From Bactrocera neohumeralis (taxonomy: Eukaryota; Arthropoda; Insecta; Diptera; Tephritidae), in assembly GCF_024586455.1 (NCBI RefSeq), contig NC_065920.1, positions 16,516,144 through 16,580,143 of the forward strand: DNA of 64,000 nt. Reading direction: 5' to 3'. The notes under the pieces are model-generated. The model searched no databases and was not told the DNA's origin. It saw only the letters and a list, made by a program, of their open reading frames with translations. Of the stretch, positions 43,251-54,359 are shown piece by piece. The position numbers and the translations under genes were made by a program. Within the stretch, counting starts at the first letter, position 1; each line of letters starts with the position of its first letter.

Positions 43251-43775
43251 TGTTGATTACTTTATGTTTGATGGTAGGATCTATTTCGTCTTGCCCTCGT
43301 TTACTACCAGACCATTTGCTTGGCTGACGGAGCTTTTGGTATTGCTCAGCGTCAGTTTCCGTATTAGTTTTGGGCGGTTACCAAGTTCAGACATCGCGGC
43401 ATAAATGCAGATCCTTTTGGTGCTGTCAAAATCAATGAAGAGGTGGTGTGTGTCGATCCTCTTTTCACGGGTATTTTCCAACATTTGGCGCACCTTGAAT
43501 ATCTGGTCAGTTATTGATTTTCTAAGCGTAAAGCCACACTGATAAGGTCCAATCAGTTTGTTGACCGTGGGCTTTAATATTTTGTACAGTAGACTCAATA
43601 GAATGCGATATTGGGGAATCTTATCCCACGGTTGTTGACGCAGATTGTGGAGTCGCCCTTTTTGTGGATTGGACAGAGCACACTTAAATTCCAATCATCG
43701 GTCGCACTCGCACGAAACCATATTCTACAAAGAAGCTGATGCATTCTCCGTGTCACTTCTTCGCTGCCGATTTGC
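43251..43775 (-). pseudogene. RTE-clade retrotransposon fragment (reverse transcriptase core)
   Basis: The minus strand reads KPTVNKLIGPYQCGFTLRKS, then KVRQMLENTREKRIDTHHLF, with IDFDSTKRICIYAAMSELG after loss of the AFK residues of the FKAAFDS motif. LIRKLTLSNTKSSV and VVNEGKTK from two distant places of the protein are joined, showing an internal deletion of the YADD region. No functional domain remains. Confidence 0.83.
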
Positions 43776-44689
43776 TGACTTCTAAGTTCGAATTATAGGA
43801 GTTCTATTTTTATGGCATCCAAGTGCGAGCTTTAGATCAGCCATCAAACCTAATCTAATCTAACTGACTAAACTCTTTTTACGGTTCCCCTTCCGACCGA
43901 AGGTTTTTATTGTCTTTCTAAATGATCTCTTTTTTATATCTTAAGTTATAGACATATGTATGAAACCTAACCTCTTTGTTTCTAAGTATAGAAAACTATT
44001 TATAAATATGCGATTCACCTTATCACGGTCTAGGAAAATTATGCAACGTTCCTACTTCCTACTTGTTGTTCACTGACTTTCATCCTTTCAATATTTAGCC
44101 CAGCTTCTTTTCCCTTTTCGCGCTTCAGTAACCAACTTTGAACTATTTATTTGTTTACAAAAAGCGCTTATGAAAATATTTTCAAATCACTTGTTATTTT
44201 TTTATTATTTATATTTACTTTATCCTTCGTTTTCTCTTTACCCTTCGTCCGTTCATTGTGTTTTTGTGAGCATTTTTAATATGCGACCTTTTGCATAAGG
44301 ACCCTCGAGCATATTTTTATTTACTTAAGTATATTAAAGAGCACTCAACCGGCGCGTGGTGAAGGTGCTTAAGGGAGGTGGGAGAGTCAAGGGATTAGTA
44401 TTTATTTTTGTATGTATGTATGTGTGTGTTTATGGACAAGCGCTTCAGAGAGACTGTATAAAAACAACCAAGGGATAAGTGTGAAGTACAAGTGTTAATA
44501 TTGAATTTATTTCACACTGGTTTATGGTTTGGAGTGTGCGAAGGAGGGATTGAATTTTTCAAATATTTATGTGGAATTTTAATAAACAAACAAAGGATTT
44601 TATCTGTAGTTTATAAATGTTGAAGTTAAGAATTTGCAGTATTTTTTTTTTGAAGTTATGGATGATATCTATGTGTTTTCTGTTTCTGA
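43776..44689. other. AT-rich stretch without recognised gene
   Basis: A GTATAAAAAC TATA-like word at 44456-44465 and a TATG microsatellite near 44410-44430 are present, but no exon could be associated. CCTAATCTAATCTAAC at 43850-43866 resembles the CCTAACC-type LINE tails and might belong to the LINE cut at 43250. Confidence 0.4.
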
Positions 44690-45260
44690 CCTAGACTTCG
44701 GGCTTCTGATCTTTAATGAGTCTAACGCTTATAGATCTGGCAAAAGCGGGACATTCTCTATTTTGTCTGCTTCCAAAAAGTTGATGAAGCTGCCATCCGA
44801 TAAGTTATTCCATCTTACTGCTTAAATCCCTTCGGTCAGTGTCCAATTAGAACTCCTGCAATCATCGAAATGTGGATGTTCCTGATAGTGAAGAGGTTCC
44901 TGTACCTCTTACGATTTACACGGGACCAAAAAAAATTTGCAACGGCACAGCTAGTGGTAGTCGAAAAGCGTTTACTGATTTGTTCAGCGGAACTGGAGCC
45001 GATGGAAATATCCCGACATGTCGCTTCGCCGTCCTGGTAATCTAAATATTCTTATATAAAATCAAAGTGTGTAAGGGTTCCAGAGTGCCCAGGCTCGCAT
45101 TCATCTGAGTACCCAGATTCAGTGAGTCTGAGGGCAGCCTTCGCGGCCGTACACTACTCAGCTATGTCCACAGCTGCAGAAAATCATTCAGTGTCACAGT
45201 TGGTTTGTTTTGTAGTGCATCATATATGCTGATGAGACCAGCCCATTACACGCTCGCCAA
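44690..45260 (-). pseudogene. Probable LINE C-terminal tail, strongly decayed
   Basis: Minus frames give NFFWSRVNRKRYRNLFTI then IAGVLIGHWPKGFK, which resemble the segment LSQVFWPKID and GLLTGHCSIG of other LINE tails here. Nearer the 3' end they give WNKLSDGSFINFLEADKIEN, like the last residues of such polyproteins. The zinc knuckle is not recognisable. The assignment depends on order of weak matches. Confidence 0.45.
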
Positions 45261-45571
45261 TTTTTTCTCGAGTGAATCCATTTCCAAAGTCTTTCAAAGA
45301 TTCTGTAGAAATTTACTTTGGCTTTTCTCCGAAAAGCTCCGAAATCCCTTGTGATAGTTGCAGAAATGTTGCCCGCTGCTGAGTCTTAAATGTTTAAGGA
45401 CTTCAATATGTGAACGAAAAAGTTCTCTGGTCATTAAAAAAGAGGTTGCTGGCACGAATTTTGTACAGATCGTTTGGATCAATTCTTTGCAGGAAAAAGC
45501 TTATAGTACTGGACCGTGGTCTGACTTGCTGTACTGGACGGCGATAGAAAACGGTCTCAGTTCAATATAGT

Positions 45572-46125
45572 TCATGCCCCGCTTACGCGGTTATAGCCGA
45601 ATTAACAACAGTCATTTCTTCTTTTCCCTATTTGGCGCCAATTCGAGATACCAAGTGGAACCAGCTCCTTCTGTGATCTCCCCAAAGGAGTGAAGATCTT
45701 CCCCTTCCTCTGCTTTCACTGGCGGATACTGAATCGAAAACTTTCAAAGCTGGGGTGTTCTCTTCCATTCGGACAACATAACCTAGCCAGCGTAGCCGCT
45801 GTTTCTTGATTCGCTGAAGTATGTCAATGCCGTCATATATCTCGTACTCATCGTTCCAACGACTTTGGTATTCGCCTTTGCTAATGCACAAAGGACCATA
45901 AATCTTCCGCAGAACTTTTCTCTCGAACACTCCTAAGGCCATGATGTCATTGTCCATGCCTCTGTACCATATAGCAAGACGAGAATGATGAGGGACTTGT
46001 AGAGTTTGGTCTTTGTTCGTCGAGTTCGTCGTAAAATCCTATACCTTTCAATTGCCTACTCAGACCATAGTAGATAGTTGGCAAGAGTAATTCTGCGTTG
46101 CATTTCAAGGCTGATGGTTGTTATA
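45572..46125 (-). pseudogene. RTE-clade retrotransposon fragment (3' end)
   Basis: The minus frame 45628-45957 has MALGVFERKVLRKIYGPLCI, a YQSRWNDEYEIYDGIDILQR segment, and KKQRLRWLGYVVRMEENTPA followed by GRGRSSLLWGD. This is the C-terminal region of RTE, about 75-80 percent identical to the copy at 16379-16771. Upstream (46056-46125) NPIITTISLEMQRRITLAN matches the INTTNNVSLEIQRRIALAN segment. The 3' GAA tail is missing. Confidence 0.86.
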
Positions 46126-47165
46126 ATTGGGTTAAAAAAACATCTTTGATAGTTTTTAGTGCCTTCTAACATTGATGATTTGAAGATGTTTATACTGTGA
46201 ACTATATGGATCTCTCTGTAGGTAGGGTTTCCTCTAGTGAGCCTTGAGTTTTCGAAAGCCACTTCATGATTAGATGTAAGAACTTATAATAACTACATAT
46301 GTTCTGAACAGATTATTTACAGTATTTCAGTATAAACGTTTTTCGGTGTTGAGGAAAAGCTAAGTTTTAAGAACTCTTTTTAGATTAAGTTGTTCGTTTG
46401 AAATTGCGATTTCTCGAAAAATTCCAGAACACTGTCTAGTAAAACTAACTCGCAGAAGTTAGCCTGCATCACGGTGTTAAAACTGTCACTAGTTCTATCC
46501 TCTCCTACCGCATAGGACTCCGGTTAGGTGAACCGAGTTAAAGCTTTTTCGGTGCTTTTAAAACCCGTACCCCTGAAATAAGTGCTCAGCAATAGGTATC
46601 GAAAGCGCATATTAATTTCATTCGATTTCTAAGCCAACAATCAACTGTAACAAATCGACTGCGAACACGGGGGAAAATGGTAATAAGTCAAACCCGAGAA
46701 GTGCGAGTCGGAAACTCCACATTTAAACGAACATGCCTAATGGCGATGAATAATGTTTATAACGATTACGAGCCCAATTCATCAAGCGATTGCCTGCCAC
46801 CCAAACCAAGAACGAAGCCAACAACAATAACAACTAAATAAATGCCGCTATAAATGTGCATACATATTTACATATTGTAAGTGCAATATTTAGTGGCATG
46901 GAATTTAAATTCGAATGGAGCACATTATGAATGCCGAAAAAATACGCATTCACGATTCGTAAACGAATACAAAGTACGCATCATCAAGCAATGATGAGCC
47001 AGCGCCACCAAATACACGGTAAGGTGATGAATGAGCGTCGGGTGCGAAAGTTTGAGGAAGGAGCGCCACCCTCGCTGGAAGACAGTAATAGCTGTGTTTT
47101 GTAAGATAATTTCGCAGACAAGATACGGCTGTCAGAAAGTTTTGACTTTTACGCGTAACGGTGCA
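46126..47165. other. Non-coding stretch without recognised transposon
   Basis: No TE or gene motif recognised; composition is more balanced from 46600 onward. The frame 46950-47369 minus (139 codons) lacks an ATG near its start, has no motif, and overlaps the presumed 3' UTR of the candidate gene at 47415-47759. Confidence 0.4.
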
Positions 47166-47171
47166 TTTATT
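47166..47171 (-). terminator. Poly(A) signal candidate AATAAA
   Basis: AATAAA on the minus strand lies about 245 bases after the stop of the candidate gene ending at 47415. It is a plausible cleavage signal, but the hexamer is frequent in AT-rich DNA. Confidence 0.3.
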
Positions 47172-47414
47172 TGCCACCGTTATCATAACGGCACTTGATA
47201 CACGCCAAGCCAACCACCACCACCAGCAAGGAGAAAGCAGTTTTCGGCGAATAAGTGCGCTGTATTCAAATATACGCGTGTTGTTTTTGTTATTTTTGTT
47301 GCTATAAAAATGGCATCCATAATTCAAGACTTTACATCGTAGACAAGTGCGTTTGGGTAAGACTAGCAAGCCAGTTTGTTGCGAGTCCTGCCATGAATTA
47401 TGAATGTCAGTTTT

Positions 47415-47759
47415 TCATCGAAGCATTTCATTTTGCTCCTTCTCTTTCCTCTTCTTATATTTTAAGGCGGCAAACATTTTTGTTGCTTGCTTTTGGTTTT
47501 CCTTGACACCATACTTCAGCGCCCAGAGTACGCCAGTTGTACCGAGATACATGCAACAAGCCACCAAAACCGCCATCATCTTCAGTGCTTTTGTTGTAGT
47601 AAGACGCCTACCGCTCTCTTTGAAACCCATGTTCTTCTGCTCAGTAAGCACCCTTATTTCTTTTTTTTTGTCTTCTTGCTCTTCGTCTTTGTTCCGTGCA
47701 TTTTCATTAGCTTTAATTTGCTGGAAATATTTGACGCTTTTTTCTTCGCAGTTTAGCAT
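47415..47759 (-). CDS. Candidate small single-pass membrane protein (114 aa), family unknown
   Basis: The first ATG is at 47759 (GGCATGC); an in-frame stop lies about 105 bases upstream, so the start is bounded. The protein begins MLNCEEKSVKYFQQIKANEN and has a charged, helix-favouring segment (ARNKDEEQEDKKKEIR) to about residue 35. A linker with GFKESGRRLTTTKALK follows, then a hydrophobic span MMAVLVACCMYLGTTGVLWA (about residues 61-80) fit for one membrane helix, then a basic tail ending KRKEKEQNEMLR. The positive residues after the helix and the charged coil before it recall small mitochondrial or ER membrane proteins, which is only a guess. Composition is not low-complexity and codon use is balanced. 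It lies in a transposon-free interval between an RTE fragment (to 46125) and a LINE (from 47978). No homologue is recognised. Confidence 0.42.
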   Translation of the reverse strand: MLNCEEKSVKYFQQIKANENARNKDEEQEDKKKEIRVLTEQKNMGFKESGRRLTTTKALKMMAVLVACCMYLGTTGVLWALKYGVKENQKQATKMFAALKYKKRKEKEQNEMLR

Positions 47760-47977
47760 GCCGCACGCCACCAGAAGTGGCAAGTAGCCCGCATCGCTAC
47801 ACCGCTCTGTGTTGGTATTCCTGAAGGCGGCAGGGCTCAAAATCGCTATGCAAAGCAGCAAAGGCGGTCAGCTTCAAATTCTTTTTTTGTTTTGGGGCGC
47901 TGTTTCTTTTATTTGGCTAATTTTTTCCACTACGCTTTGGCACCCCTATTCGGCGGCTTTTTCAAATAGTTTGTTTT

Positions 47978-49380
47978 GAGGTTAGGTCGTGGCGAAATTT
48001 TAAAATTTTTTGCTTGTACTCGTACACTTTGCCTCTATTTTTTCACTTTGCGGGACAGTCAAGAAGGAAGTGTTGAGGTTTTTCCTCCTCATCTTCCTCC
48101 ATACAGCTTCTGCTGATGGCGTTTGGTACGTTTCCCACTAGAAAGAAGCTGGCCCTATTGAGGGCAAAGAGATACTAGATCTCTTGCGATCGACCTTGGT
48201 CCAAAACACTTTTGCGACAGCGCATGTTCCGATGGTGGCCCAGCGCTGACCAAGCTTCCGCCCGAATCCCAGATGTCTAGTATTAAAACACAAGAGCATT
48301 CGGAAGCACTGACCCGCTCCCATTCTACCGATCGCTGTTCTGGGGTGCCTTTCCTTGCTAGTTCACCAGCTTTGCAGTTTCCTGCGACTCCGCCTTGGCC
48401 TAGCATCCATACCTATCTTATCACAAATACACTCAATGCTACTGATAACGAGGTAGACACTTTTTGACCAGCCTTGAACGCACCGTTAATGAGTTCAAGT
48501 ATCGCCGGTCTGCTATCTCAGTGGATGGTCACTTCTCTGAAGGAGCCTGCACTTCGGATCACTCGCCTGGAAAACACTGCAGTCAGGAAGTCTGAAGCTG
48601 AAGTGAATAGAGAGCTCCTGGCAGTAAAACCATCCACCCAAGCTTTCACCCATCCGTGAAGAAGCTCACTTCCCCTCTCCTCCAAGAGTTTCTTCTCACC
48701 GACAATTCCCTCGCCGGTATATGGGCAGAGAAGAAGCCGTCAGAATTCGGTCTGGCGACTCGATGATTCAATTGATCCAGTATTATGTCAAAAAGAGTGA
48801 GGATTTCCGATTGTTCAGACATGTGTTCTTTTAGGAACCCAAACTCTCTGAGTCTGATAGCAACTTTCCTAGCCATACAGCTGCCGACGATGTCTACGGG
48901 CAATATTTGCAAGATGGGCTTGATTATGGTGTCGTAGAGCCAGAGAACCACTTTCGGTGAGAGACCCCACCTTTTGCCAATGGCTCCTTTACAACAGAAC
49001 AAGGCAATCGATGCTTTTTTTGCTCTCTTTTCGATATTCGGCTTTCATGAAAACTTCCTATCCAGAATAAACGCTAGATGTTTCACTGTATTCGCCGGTT
49101 GCAGACGGATGTCTCCCATTTGCGGCAGCTGTGCCACCGGGATCTTGATCTTTTAGTAAATAGAATCATCTCAGTTTTATTTGGATTGTTGGCGACACCA
49201 TTTGCGACTGCTTTTGAGCGGCCTGACTTATGTAACCAATTAAATTCCGCAACTGCTCTCTGTTTTGCTCTCAATCTTCGTGTGGAACTCATGGAATAGT
49301 TGTTTCCTTGATCCATTATTAACTTCTTCTTCCTTCTTTTACCGAATATAGCCTGACTCGTATTCAATACCGGGCTTCTA
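47978..49380 (-). pseudogene. Non-LTR retrotransposon remnant (end of RT, RNase H and tail)
   Basis: From high to low coordinates: NNPNKTEMILFTKRSR (49080-49367) is the VNPxKTE motif after the RT active site. FCCKGAIGKRWGLSPKVVLW then LYDTIIKPILQ (48900-49002) is the thumb region of I/LOA/R1-type LINEs. GGVAGNCKAGELARKGT near 48330-48400 is the last RNase H motif, and HALSQKCFGPRS with FFLVGNVPN-type sequence near 48110-48220 leads to the tail. The 3' end shows GAGGTTAGGT on the plus strand at about 47978, a CCTAACC-type terminal repeat. The RT catalytic motifs are absent and multiple stops occur. It is the longest LINE remnant of this type here. Confidence 0.8.
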
Positions 49381-50966
49381 TAACGGATTGTTGTGTTGTG
49401 GAAGTCGGTTTCGGGATAAGTCGGAGAGCATCTTGTAATGTTCTGTTTTCCTTCAGATTCTTATCTTTACATGCGGTCTCATGTTAGGACAGTTCAAATA
49501 ATGACTTCGGTTTGTTTGGTGACAAAACTCGAATATTTATCGACGAAAACTTTTGTCCAAAATCCACCAAGGTTTTAAACGCCATGTGTCATGAAATCTC
49601 ATTGCAACTATTTTTTTGTTTTTTGGTTTTTTTTTATTAAAATCTCCACATCCATATGCTCAATTGAGAGTGCTCTCCAGAGTCATTTAATACATTTGAT
49701 GAAATCGTATTCGCTTCTTATACTGAATCTATATTTCCATCATTATTCTAATATGTCTTATATCTATATTTTTTTCAAGAAGAAGATGAGAGCTCTTTTT
49801 TACTCAAACACCTGTCCTTAGTAGCAGCTACTTTCTACTACTTTTTTGGAGTATGCAAAAGAGACTTTTTTCCTCCTACTGCCCCCACCATTCAGGTTGT
49901 CTGCTGCTTCCTTCACAGTATAGTGCAGACGCCCACATTTCCATCCCCTTTTTGGCCGCTAAAATTCTTCAAATACTCTGCTCTGCTTGTTGTCTGTCTT
50001 CTCTTCCGATTTTTTTCGTTTTCTTCCAAAGTTACACGTTCCGCTGTTTGCCTTGTACGCCCAAGCCCCCGCCCACTTATGCTTATGAGCACTGAAGTTT
50101 GCGCTCAAGTGTCTGTAGCGTAGATGATTTGTGTGATTTGCCCAGTCATTATTAGCTTTTCAAGTCGGCGAAGCTTTCTTGTACATTCCGCTTTGAGGGT
50201 AATTTAAATATTGTAATTTGAAGTAGATTAATTGTGAGTGTGCAAATTAAAGGTAATTATTTACTAAAGTAATGAAGGTACCACGGAAAAAACAACGAGC
50301 TTGAATTTAGTATGTTCAGAGAAGGAGACTAACTTTTCAAGGAAGTATAATAATTTTATGTCTGGTACTCATTTTTGTATTAAGTCGGGATAGTGAAAAA
50401 AACATTGCCGATGGCTGTTGCTGCTATTTATGATCCTTATTATATTTTAATTCCCGGTTTACGGCAATTTTATTCAATTAATTGAGGGGTTTTGTCCTTC
50501 AAAATTTCAAGAACCCGCAGTTCGTTGTGAACTAACTTTAAGCAATCAATGTTTACACGGTGGCGAGCTTAAAGGCCGTTGTAGAGTAAAAGCAAGCCAT
50601 AATCCAACTATAGGTATTTAGGTTGTGATTTGAGAAGTATTTGAGGTTATTTACAGGATCATTTTTGTCAAGGCACGAAGCTCTCGAGTTTGAATTCATA
50701 ACATTTACCATCTATAATGTCGAACATAATCAAATATTAATAAGTATCAATATAACGTGTTTCGGTACTTATACATAAAGGGAAATGTGTCTTGGTGATC
50801 ATGGCAATTTAGGGAAAAGACTAGTTTGAGATTCCGGAATTTATTGAAGAAACCTCGTTTATTAATACATATTATTTCATGACGAAATCTCCATTCGATA
50901 TTCCGGTTTCCTCTGAAAAATTTCCACTCCTCGGCCAATTTTCTGCTATATTTAGAGTGAACTACG
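49381..50966. other. AT-rich stretch without recognised gene
   Basis: T-rich tract with TTTTTT runs at 49605-49640 and pyrimidine-rich sequence at 49850-50090, giving low-complexity frames. No gene or repeat recognised. Confidence 0.45.
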
Positions 50967-51190
50967 ACTTCTTCTTCTTTATTGGCGTAGACACCACACT
51001 GTTATAGCCGAGTTTCTAACATTCCACCAGTCGTTCTTCCTTTTCACTGTTTGACGTCAATTGGAGACTCCAAGTGTAGCCAGGTCCTTTTCCATCAGGC
51101 CTTTCCAACAGGGTGGAGATTTTTATCTTCCTCTACTTTCCCCGTCGGATACTGCGTCAATTTCTTTCAGTTCTGGGGTGCTTTTATGCG
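50967..51190 (-). pseudogene. RTE-clade retrotransposon fragment (extreme 3' end)
   Basis: TTCTTCTTCTTTATTGGCGT at 50969-50988 and the following 200 bases match the last 220 bases of the full copy at 16351 (plus-strand words CAGTCGTTCTTCCTTTTC and AGCCAGGTCCTTTTCCA). This is a very short 5'-truncated copy, and a mariner fragment in opposite orientation begins at about 51190. Confidence 0.75.
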
Positions 51191-51491
51191 AAGCTATTCG
51201 TAGAAAAAGGACGAAATTATGGGCTGATAACTCTTGGTTTTGGAACCATGATAATACACCGTCAGGCTATTCATCAAACTCAAACGACCGCTCCAGGGAA
51301 ACTGATTTGAGTCAATTGAAGACATTAAACATAAGATCACCGATGTCTCCGACATTAAACGTGAATCGCTACGCGCATTGAAAGCTATTCCTGCAATTTA
51401 TTTTAAAAACCATTTCGAGGATTGGACTAAATGTTGGATTGGGGCCAAGGGAGATTACTTTGAGCGGAATGACATAGATTTTGAAGAATAA
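51190..51491 (+). mobile_element. Mariner transposase C-terminal fragment
   Basis: The plus strand reads EAIRRKRTKLWADNSWFWNH then HDNTPSG, equivalent to the LHHDNAPSH motif with the second catalytic Asp (present). After a deletion that removes the SPDLAPCDFWLF block with the third Asp, it continues IEDIKHKITDVSDIKRESLR, ALKAIPAIYFKNHFEDWTKC and WIGAKGDYFERNDIDFEE with a natural stop at 51491. This C-terminus (KxxWHKCIGAKGDYFEGD type) is typical of mariner-like transposases common in insects. It is a different family from the DD41D and the 2440 copy. Confidence 0.82.
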
Positions 51492-52804
51492 ATTTAGAAT
51501 TTTAAAATTATGAACGAAGTCTGGCCATTTTTCGCTCATAGTAGTATGTCAATAAATTAATAACAACAATTTTTGGAATATTGCCCAGGGCGGCGTATCA
51601 AGTTGTTTATTGTTTGTATGAGACTCATTAGTATAATTTGAACCAATATGCGGTTATAAATAAAAACCGGCAAATTTTGAAATTCAAATTTCATAAATTG
51701 AATATTTAGTCCAATGCTCATATGTCTGTCTGTCATGAAAAAATTTGGCCCCGTAGAAAAACATAATGATCGATGGGTTTCATTTAAAACAACAACGAGC
51801 AAAACAAAAGCATGCCTGTCATTCCAACCAGTTTCGATCCAGTAATATTTTTTATGCATATTTATGGACACACACTCACACACATACAAAGGTTTAAACG
51901 ACAGAAAAATTAAATCATTAAAATGATATTTAAACGAACCCACACACACGCTCGGGCGCACGCACACGGCACGAACGTCTACAACTTTCACGCATATTAA
52001 TTAACCCCCCTCAGAAAGTTAATTGGATTTCATGCGCTAACTTGGCGTTGATAACGTTTTATTTCGAGCATAAATTTTATATGATTTCTTATTAATTTCA
52101 ACTGGTCAACCGAAAATAAAAAAAAGTAACAATAACAATAAGAAGAGTCAATAAAGCGGTGAACTAAACACCGAAAGCAACGTAAATAAATAATAAACAA
52201 AAATTTCGTCGTTGTGGTGCACGGGCGGGCGATAAGATCAGCTGGTGGCTTGACTAGCCGGTTGTGGCTGTGGCCGCAGTCCAAGGCAAGGCTTAAGGGC
52301 GTTCGTGCGTCCCTCTGTCGTCAGTCAAATTCATTTGCCATGTGTGGCACACATTACCGCAACGTGTGCTGCGTGTTGCAGAGCACAGTGCAGCGCACAA
52401 AACGGTGCTTGCCGGTGACCTTCCGGGAATTTGCGTGCCAACGGCATGGTTTACAGTTTACAGCGCCTCAGATATGATTTTATTTTTGTTTTTATTATTT
52501 TTATATTTTCATTTTGCTGGAAAACATTTGAAGCGCGACTGCGAAGTGACAAAAGTGGCATTTGTGGTGTAATTTTATTATTGTTTGTGTTTTTTTTACA
52601 ACAAAAATATTTTATGAGCTGGCACATGCCACACTTTGGCATGCGCAAGCTCTACTTAAGCACACCTACAATTTGGGGTTTCAACGCGTTTTTATTTATT
52701 TCTTTGAATTTTTTTTGTATTATTATTTTTGTTTTTGTATTTTTTTTATTAATTTTCTTTTAATGATTTTTTTGTTCTTTTAAGTCTTTTTATAATTTTT
52801 GTTC
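51492..52804. other. Non-coding stretch with a GC-richer patch
   Basis: No gene recognised. From 52205 to 52450 the sequence is clearly richer in G and C, contains CGTCAGTCAAATTC (initiator-like, about 52318-52331) and overlapping frames on the plus strand, but no conserved motif. 52480-52800 is T-rich. Confidence 0.4.
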
Positions 52805-52945
52805 TTATACCCTGAACAGGGTATCGGTCTGCTATAGCATATAGCTGCCATATAAACTGACCTAACAAAATCGAGATGAGATTCTCTTTATCCGCTTTTA
52901 TGCTATAGGAAGCTCCCTTCAGTAAGTGGGTCATATCTTTCTCAC
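52805..52945 (+). repeat. R1 dispersed repeat, copy 4 (head and partial unit)
   Basis: TATACCCTGAACAGGGTAT (52807-52825) is a perfect hairpin head with AA loop. It is joined to GCATATAGCTGCCATATAAA and CTGACC. Leader and tail are deleted. A LINE remnant follows directly. Confidence 0.75.
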
Positions 52946-52959
52946 AAGAACTGTACCAA

Positions 52960-54310
52960 CTACCTTGGGTTAACCTTGAACAGCAAACTGTTGTGGAAGT
53001 ACAATGTGGATAAAAAAGTAAAAAATGTCAATTCCTTATACTGTTTACGGTGCAACCGTGGCCCCTATCCCATTCTCAGGCACTTGGGTTACACAATGAT
53101 TGTAAGACCAGTTATGCTCTAAGGTGCTGTAGTGTGGTGGATAGGCTTACGAAAATCTACGCCGGAAGCTAGTTGAAAAGGTTTACAGGCTCGGTGCACT
53201 GTGCATAACGGGAGCTCACCAACGGCGGTTCTCGAACAGTGCTGTACCTCAAACCAATAGAACTCTTCGCTGAAAGCTGAGCAAAAAAATGTCTGGGAGA
53301 CTATTGGCTGCAGGAGAATTTGCACATAGAACATTCGGGCATAGCTTGGTGGGCAATGGCGGTTTGGTCAGCTCCGACAGCATGATCCCACTTTTCAATT
53401 GGAAAAGAAAGTTCAGGGTCAACATAGAAAAAGATGGTTGGTGCCAAGGCATGTTAGCTCCACCCAACGCTTTAAACGTTTTTACTGTTGGCTTGAAAAT
53501 GCAGGACTGAGTTGGTGCGGAGATATACTGAGCAGGGTCAGGTAAAAGACAGCCTTTTAAGCTGCCAGCTCACTGCAGTATATTTCGACTAAGGGTTTTT
53601 GTTATGCTTTTGGTCAACCAAGCAGCAATCAATGATTGAACTTCGTTTCACACATTGGCCAAAAGTGTCTGGGAAAGCAAGGCAGCAGTGGAACAGTGTC
53701 GCCCCAACCAAGCGACCTCACTTCTACTGGGTGTCAGACGACAAAGGCATCGAGGCAATGAGAGAGTGGACGAGTTTGCCAAATTGGTGTACGACTGTCA
53801 CCCTAAGACGTGATCAACATTGGAAAATCCATGAATTTTGTATTCCACGGTGTGGGCAGGGGCATGGCAAAGAAAATTTAAATGCGATGGAACAATCCAG
53901 CTAAGTGCAACCCTGCAAAAGTCACGGGTAGAACCGTAGATCGAAAAAATACGAAATTCTTATTTGCTTTCCATAGATGGGATTATGGAAACATTATTGA
54001 AATACTCACTGGTTTGTTGGCAGTATACTCTTGCAGAATGCAGTTGACAGATCGAGATGACTGCAGGAAATGTCAACAACAAAGCACGAAGGAAATATTG
54101 GAGCATCTTTTGTGCACTTGTCCCTCATTGGCAAGGCTACGCTTTCCACAATCGAAGTTCCACAATATGGGACTCTGATAGTGGTATCGTTAGTGAGGCC
54201 ACAAAGTCGGTTGAAAGTCTAGTGGACTTCGTAACGGAACTCCGTCTGGTATCGCTAGGCACCAAGACGGGTCTATGTGTGGCTCATTAGTCCATAAAAC
54301 TAATCTCACC
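52960..54310 (+). pseudogene. Non-LTR retrotransposon remnant (end of RT, RNase H and zinc-knuckle tail)
   Basis: LTLNSKLLWKYNVDKKVKNV (52965-53025) and YTMIVRPVML with GAVVWWIGLRKS (53090-53150) form the thumb region after RT. Near 53395-53480 GQHRKRWLVPRH-type sequence lies in the linker. VNQAAINDxTL and GHEGNE-like RQRHRGNERVDEFAKLV (53740-53800) mark the end of RNase H. The frame 53882-54178 ends LTDRDDCRKCQQQSTKEILE then HLLCTCPSLARLRF, the C-x2-C-x9-H-x4-C zinc knuckle. Stops and frame changes are frequent. It is the same family as the minus-strand copy at 36447-37140, judged by the VINIGKSMN segment. Confidence 0.75.
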
Positions 54311-54359
54311 CAACCTATGCGATAAAAAATGCACCGTGTAGGATATTATTGTTTTTGGT

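Noticed and set aside
44456..44465. GTATAAAAAC as a promoter TATA box
   Set aside because: No initiator at the right distance and no downstream coding or splice signal.
46950..47369. 139-codon minus frame next to the candidate gene at 47415
   Set aside because: No ATG at its beginning, contains a Trp run from a GTG repeat, and has no motif; more likely 3' untranslated sequence.
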